Assembly (NCBI RefSeq): GCF_000764305.2
Contig: NW_025947685.1
Span: forward strand, 62,001-126,000
DNA: 64,000 nt
Reading direction: 5' to 3'
DNA from: Hyalella azteca
Lineage: Eukaryota; Arthropoda; Malacostraca; Amphipoda; Hyalellidae
In this document: positions 59,702 to 64,000 of the stretch, in pieces
Numbering within the stretch: position 1 is the stretch's first letter
How the letters are laid out: the number at the start of each line of letters is the position of its first letter
Notes under the pieces: generated by a model
The model's input: the letters and a program-made list of their open reading frames with translations, nothing else
What the model was told of the DNA's origin: nothing
Database searches by the model: none
Made by a program: the position numbers and the translations under genes

Positions 59702-60957
59702 AGTGTTCTTTAGTGCAATATGCATAATTCTACAACAAAGCAGAACGCACGTTACTCTTAATAGCGAGTCAACCAAAAAAAAGTTTGATTTGCAATGTAA
59801 TTCAATTAATGATGAATTGATTTCTATAAGTTAGACGAAGGAATGCTAAAGGAGAATCTTGAGAGGTATTATAAAAACAAGTGTGATACTCCGTAGCAAT
59901 CGTTTCCTACAACGGAATGATTAGTGTTAACGAGATATTTTAAGTTATTATACATACTCATATCTAATGAAATGGCATGTGCTATAGTAATAATATAAGG
60001 TATTCTAACTATTCAATAATAAATACATGTTGATTGCAATATATGTTGTTGAAATAAATAGTTTACTGTGCATTATGAAGTCTGAAAAGAATAAACTTTT
60101 AAATTTTCACCGAGTTTTATTATCAATTTTGATGGTCATTTAAGAACGTCTTAAATCAAAATAATGGTTTTCTTGCGTTAACTAGAGCGTTAAAGTATAA
60201 TGTTACATTATTTATCATTGCATAAAATACATGTTCTTGAAATGAAATTCCTTTTTAAAGTCGCGCGTTAGTGCATGGAGAGGTTTTAGGATATTTTCCT
60301 GCATTAGTATAATACATAGACAGGATATTATGACTAATTAACACTAATTACTAACATAACGTTTATGATAAATATATTAATTACAAGCCGATTTCCTTCA
60401 GCTGTCATTTGTCACTTACTTTTAAATAGATATTACATGCACGATTTTTTACAAATTGAGAGCAAGAAATTTACAGAGCGTAATTTGAAAGCCCATACAT
60501 CGAGCCACTTCGTCACTAAAGACCGTACATATATGACTGCTTGCACTCACGTTCATCTCTAAGTGCACGCTCCATGCTGCTTAGACCATTGCACTTTATG
60601 TAGCTTATTTTACAAATACAGCCCAATTATAACTACAAAAATAGTACCTATACGTAGCTCGAGGCTTACCATCGAAAAGTACTGGAAATGAAATAACAAC
60701 ATAATTGTAATTAATTGCAAAACATCGCCATCCCTGAAGAGAATAACGAATTCAAAGTGAAAGGAAAACAAGTGAAAACCGTGAGAATATGCAGGGTCAG
60801 AACGAAAAGAGCCTAGGAAAGTGAGAATATAAAATTTGGAAGTAGACAAAAAAATAGTAACACAAGCAGAGCAATAATTGACGAACGGAGCATGTAACAA
60901 ATAAATGTACGCATCCAACGGAACGAAAACAAGGCACTCATTGAAGAAGCTCAAAAA
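59702..60957. other. Intergenic/3' UTR region between convergent genes
   Basis: AT-rich sequence without a supported gene. A minus-strand AATAAA (plus TTTATT near 60117) could serve UBE3C polyadenylation. The 114-codon minus frame at 60610-60954 ends just after the UBE3C stop and shows no domain. Confidence 0.5.
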
Positions 60958-63444
60958 TTATGAGAGCTCGAAGCCCGTGTTGCTCGTAATAGCATACTTT
61001 AACTTTGTTCGAAGTGTGGCCTTCTTCTGGTAGTTAGGCAGCTTGAGGAGGTTGAAGCATGTGGAGGCTGTGGGTAGTCGGTTTACAGGATCGCGTCTGC
61101 CGACAGCTAGGAACCCTCGTACGACACTGCCTACGGTATCACCGGTGTCTTCGTCGTCGCCAACTTCGACACACCGAATAGAAAACGGTGGTTCTAAGTT
61201 CGCAAAACCCAACAACGGAGGCTTGGAGCAACTCGTGACAAATTTCAGGAAGAGACTGAGCTCCTTGGCTGATAGATCTTTCTCGAGGATGTCCCAGAGC
61301 CAACACACGACGCGGTGGTTGTCGTGGAACCCGCCATAATATTGCGTGTGTTTCCTCAGATCTTTGAGGTCGATAGCTACATTGTCACCGGAGATGATGC
61401 GCTGCAGTTCAGGGATGGAGAACATGGCCAGCCACTCAGGGTTGATGATGCTGCGGAATCCTTTTACGAAGGCTCGTGTTTGATTACGTATCTGAGTATG
61501 CATCTTAAAGTGAGCCATAAGATGAATGTAAACAATTCTATTGTCATTTGTGACAGGAAGTATCTTTCCAGCCGGGCGCAGTTCATGACTAACAAGCTCA
61601 CCCATACGTTCCTCGTCATATGAGAATGTGAGTCCCAAGTCTTCCACATTTCCTTCGTAGTGTTTGATGTAAGTTAGGTTTTTGTACAGCTCAGGATCGA
61701 GAGATGGGAGTTGATCAATACTGGAATACAAGGCTGACTGCTGCTCGCCTATCACTTGGCTCAAGAAGAACCCAGCAAAAGGACAATCCACAACGATGCC
61801 TTCGTACAGAGCCTTGCCTAGCATCTTGCCAGTAAATTCGAACAATTCTAAGTGGTTGTCTGTTAGTACAGATGAAGGACTAGGATACAGCTGGTTTTCG
61901 CTGCTCATTCGGAACAAATTCAGAGAGGGATCTAAGACGCGTTTCAGAGTCTCTTCCAAGAACTCCTTAAACACTCCATCCTGATCAATGCCCGCTTCAT
62001 CAAGGCCCTGTTCGTTAACAAAACGCACTCTAATGACGCCCTTGAGAGCGTTTGGAGAAAGGGTATTGAGCTGACGATATCCGTCCTCGACTAGACGTGA
62101 TCTGTAGACTGTAATCAAAGTGAAGGGGTGTGGTGATGCTAATGCCAGAGTTGCTTTCTGAGCAGACACGTTCGCACGAAACAGTAACACACGCTCCGCA
62201 TGAGGTATAACATGAGGCAAAGTTTGCAGTATAACCTGTTCGACAATGTTGCCGTTCATCAAATTGTCTTTGAAAGTTGAGAGTTTGAGCTCGGGTATGA
62301 GCCAAGTATTTTCAGACGGAACGAAAGGACGCCGAGAATTGCGACGAAAGAGTAATGTAAGGAGAGACAAAGCTGCCGAAAATAAAGGGCATGACCAAAC
62401 ATGACGGCAGTCAACCAGCCTTTGGTCTATGAGTTTGTAGCACAAAGCGTTCAAAAAACAGACAATGGCGGTGAAATCTGAGATAGTGAATGGTTTCTGC
62501 TGCTCATACATCTCTAGGTCATCTAGAACGGTTACCAAATGAGCAGTGGCATCGCAAAACAAAATAAGCATGTGAAATTCTGGGCTTGTTGGCTTACTAG
62601 CTACAGCAAGATGCTCAAGAAACGTCTTGAGTCCACAATTATTCCCAAGAGACTGCAACAGCCACCATAGCTGCACCACTACGCCGCTTTTATAGCAAAG
62701 CCCAGTAAGTACATCCATCCTGAGCTGCGTCAAAGTATGCATGGCGAGCTGGTAGAGGGAACAGGTGACGGCCACGCGCTGAACGCCAGGGCAACTCAAC
62801 TTGTTGGCAGCACCATTCTTTGCTGATCTGCTGCTCGCATTGAGAGACAAACGTTTGTCCAGAATACGCCGCAACGACCAAGGACGAGAACCAGTCCGGC
62901 TGGGGGTGCTTACATTTGAATTGCTTCGATCTCCACCACCCATGACCTCGTGTGGCGGCAGGAGAGGAGGTAACGCCGCAAACAGCGAGTTAAGTAGTGG
63001 TTGTGACCACAGCAAATGCAGTTGAGGCCTCACGAACTCGAGGCTCTCTTGCAGAAAATGGTCAAGCTGCTGAGCAAACCAACCCAACACTGGGTGCCAC
63101 TGGCTCGAAGTGGCGCCACCACTGCATCCGCTGAACTTGGCTCCATGTTGTCCCTGCTTGCAGCTAACATACTCACCACTTTTTTCCAATAAGCGACGTA
63201 CAATTGAAATGAATTTGTTCATAACTTCTTCGAAATGAGAAGAAGCTTCGCCACTCAGAGAATTAGACTTGGATGCTTCATTGTGAGCCGAGACATAATG
63301 ATGAGCCAAGTGCACCAAGTTCGCGAGTAGACAGAGAGCGTAAGAAGCTTCCAAGGTGTGAAAAACGATGCGCAATTGCTGTTCGTTGTGAAGGTATGCA
63401 ATGCAGTGCTCAAAGATGCGCTTCTTCTCCAGCAACTGAATGCT
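60958..63444 (-). CDS. UBE3C: HECT-type E3 ubiquitin ligase UBE3C, 3' terminal coding exon
   Basis: One uninterrupted minus-strand exon of 828 codons, from the splice acceptor ctttcctcccag (boundary 63444, phase 0) to the TAA at 60958-60960. The first ~450 residues are helical, with a Ser-rich low-complexity patch around residues 190-220. The remainder is the HECT domain, beginning near VIRVRFVNEQGLDEAGIDQD. It includes LGKALYEGIVVDCPFA, HMLPAG-type HELRPAGKILPVTNDN, RQ-type VNRLPTASTCFNLLKLPNY with the catalytic Cys (codon 61057-61059), and the C-terminus GFELS that is typical of UBE3C. HECT ligases form a thioester on this Cys before ubiquitin transfer; UBE3C is associated with the proteasome and extends ubiquitin chains. 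Roughly the first quarter of the usual ~1083 residues, including the IQ motif, must lie to the right of the window. Confidence 0.93.
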   Translation of the reverse strand, partial: SIQLLEKKRIFEHCIAYLHNEQQLRIVFHTLEASYALCLLANLVHLAHHYVSAHNEASKSNSLSGEASSHFEEVMNKFISIVRRLLEKSGEYVSCKQGQHGAKFSGCSGGATSSQWHPVLGWFAQQLDHFLQESLEFVRPQLHLLWSQPLLNSLFAALPPLLPPHEVMGGGDRSNSNVSTPSRTGSRPWSLRRILDKRLSLNASSRSAKNGAANKLSCPGVQRVAVTCSLYQLAMHTLTQLRMDVLTGLCYKSGVVVQLWWLLQSLGNNCGLKTFLEHLAVASKPTSPEFHMLILFCDATAHLVTVLDDLEMYEQQKPFTISDFTAIVCFLNALCYKLIDQRLVDCRHVWSCPLFSAALSLLTLLFRRNSRRPFVPSENTWLIPELKLSTFKDNLMNGNIVEQVILQTLPHVIPHAERVLLFRANVSAQKATLALASPHPFTLITVYRSRLVEDGYRQLNTLSPNALKGVIRVRFVNEQGLDEAGIDQDGVFKEFLEETLKRVLDPSLNLFRMSSENQLYPSPSSVLTDNHLELFEFTGKMLGKALYEGIVVDCPFAGFFLSQVIGEQQSALYSSIDQLPSLDPELYKNLTYIKHYEGNVEDLGLTFSYDEERMGELVSHELRPAGKILPVTNDNRIVYIHLMAHFKMHTQIRNQTRAFVKGFRSIINPEWLAMFSIPELQRIISGDNVAIDLKDLRKHTQYYGGFHDNHRVVCWLWDILEKDLSAKELSLFLKFVTSCSKPPLLGFANLEPPFSIRCVEVGDDEDTGDTVGSVVRGFLAVGRRDPVNRLPTASTCFNLLKLPNYQKKATLRTKLKYAITSNTGFELS

Positions 63445-64000
63445 CTGGGAGGAAAGATTGATGTAAAAATACAAGAATAAATAAACATCAAGTTATACAT
63501 ACAATCATATGAACTACATGCGCCCATGGACGAATGTGGTTACAAGTGAACTCGACAAAACGAACTCAGAAGAAACTTCACCATTTTCTGTGCAGCCAGA
63601 GTGGATCATAGTGGCAGAAGATAGTAATCTCAAATGATTGAATTCACGATGAATCAAATGATTAAATTCATTATGAATCAAATGATCAAATTCATTATGA
63701 ATCAAATGATCAAATTTATTATGAATCAAATGATCACATTCATTATGAATCAAATGATCACATTCATTATGTATCAAATGATCAAAAACCAACGATCAAA
63801 TCTAATCTCACTACTCCTGTGCGGCAAAAAAACAGTTCCTCTAATTAAACAAAATCATATTAGTGTCTATCATGATGGTACAAAGTCAAAAATTCTGGGT
63901 CAAGGGAAAAATTTGGAAATTTTCTTTCATTCCAGAGAGTATTGTTAAAAGACTTAACATGTTAGTGTAGAGATTAATCTTGAAATTTCCTGTTTTTCAA
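63445..64000. other. UBE3C intron with a ~24 bp tandem repeat
   Basis: From about 63633 to 63785 the sequence repeats 'aaatgatcaaattcattatg' plus 'aatc', about six imperfect units. The open frames on both strands (HLIHNE-type and MNQMIKFI-type) are products of the repeat. No upstream UBE3C exon was found before the window end. Confidence 0.8.

Noticed and set aside
60610..60954. 114-codon minus frame directly after the UBE3C stop
   Set aside because: It has hydrophobic, low-information composition and lies in the expected 3' UTR. No domain or ribosome re-entry logic applies in a eukaryote.
63514..63948. HLIHNE/MNQMIKFI repeat peptides on both strands
   Set aside because: They come from a ~24 bp AT-rich tandem repeat in a UBE3C intron, with no domain and no transcript logic.

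Overview
This is a eukaryotic, AT-rich, repeat-dense scaffold piece, most like an arthropod and probably a crustacean. I infer this from the intron-rich genes, a sigma-class glutathione S-transferase of arthropod type, many tRNA-derived SINEs, small foldback elements and Tc1/mariner and LINE debris. The sequence alone does not fix the species. It is an imperfect draft assembly: it has two runs of N (15409-15673 and 30938-31173), single-N joins at 2468, 3880, 6232 and 24934, and uncut Nextera/Tn5 mosaic-end adapters at 2056-2092, 3890-3927, 30752-30908 and 31215-31252. Contiguity across those points should not be trusted.

The left part (1-29900) is almost all repeats. It holds SINE and LINE fragments (332-4930), a dispersed duplication (5177-6231 against 12888-15408) whose second copy carries a complete but dead 1.5 kb Tc1/mariner element (13030-14538), several minisatellites (5445, 9868, 11663, 15674, 26378, 28740, 29149) and four copies of a ~145 bp MITE. 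I found no convincing complete gene there, only a few unassigned coding-like ORFs.

The middle (29960-37425, plus strand) is a sigma-class GST gene. Three coding exons can be read and one exon of about 40 codons is missing from the assembly. Each readable exon is preceded by its own minisatellite (31, 93 and 75 bp units) that copies the splice-acceptor region and the first codons of that exon. This is the most unusual structure in the window.

The right part is gene-bearing. It contains a possible PAN/C-type-lectin-like gene (42672-45060, incomplete), a complete five-exon gene for an unrecognised 182-residue multipass membrane protein (46400-48405), a complete fifteen-exon gene for the dynein-2 intermediate chain WDR60/DYNC2I1 (49649-58801), and on the minus strand the large 3' coding exon of the HECT ubiquitin ligase UBE3C (60958-63444). 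WDR60 and UBE3C converge tail to tail about 2.2 kb apart. The genes have unrelated cellular roles (detoxification/prostaglandin chemistry, secreted recognition, ciliary retrograde transport, proteasome-linked ubiquitination), so nothing suggests a functional cluster.
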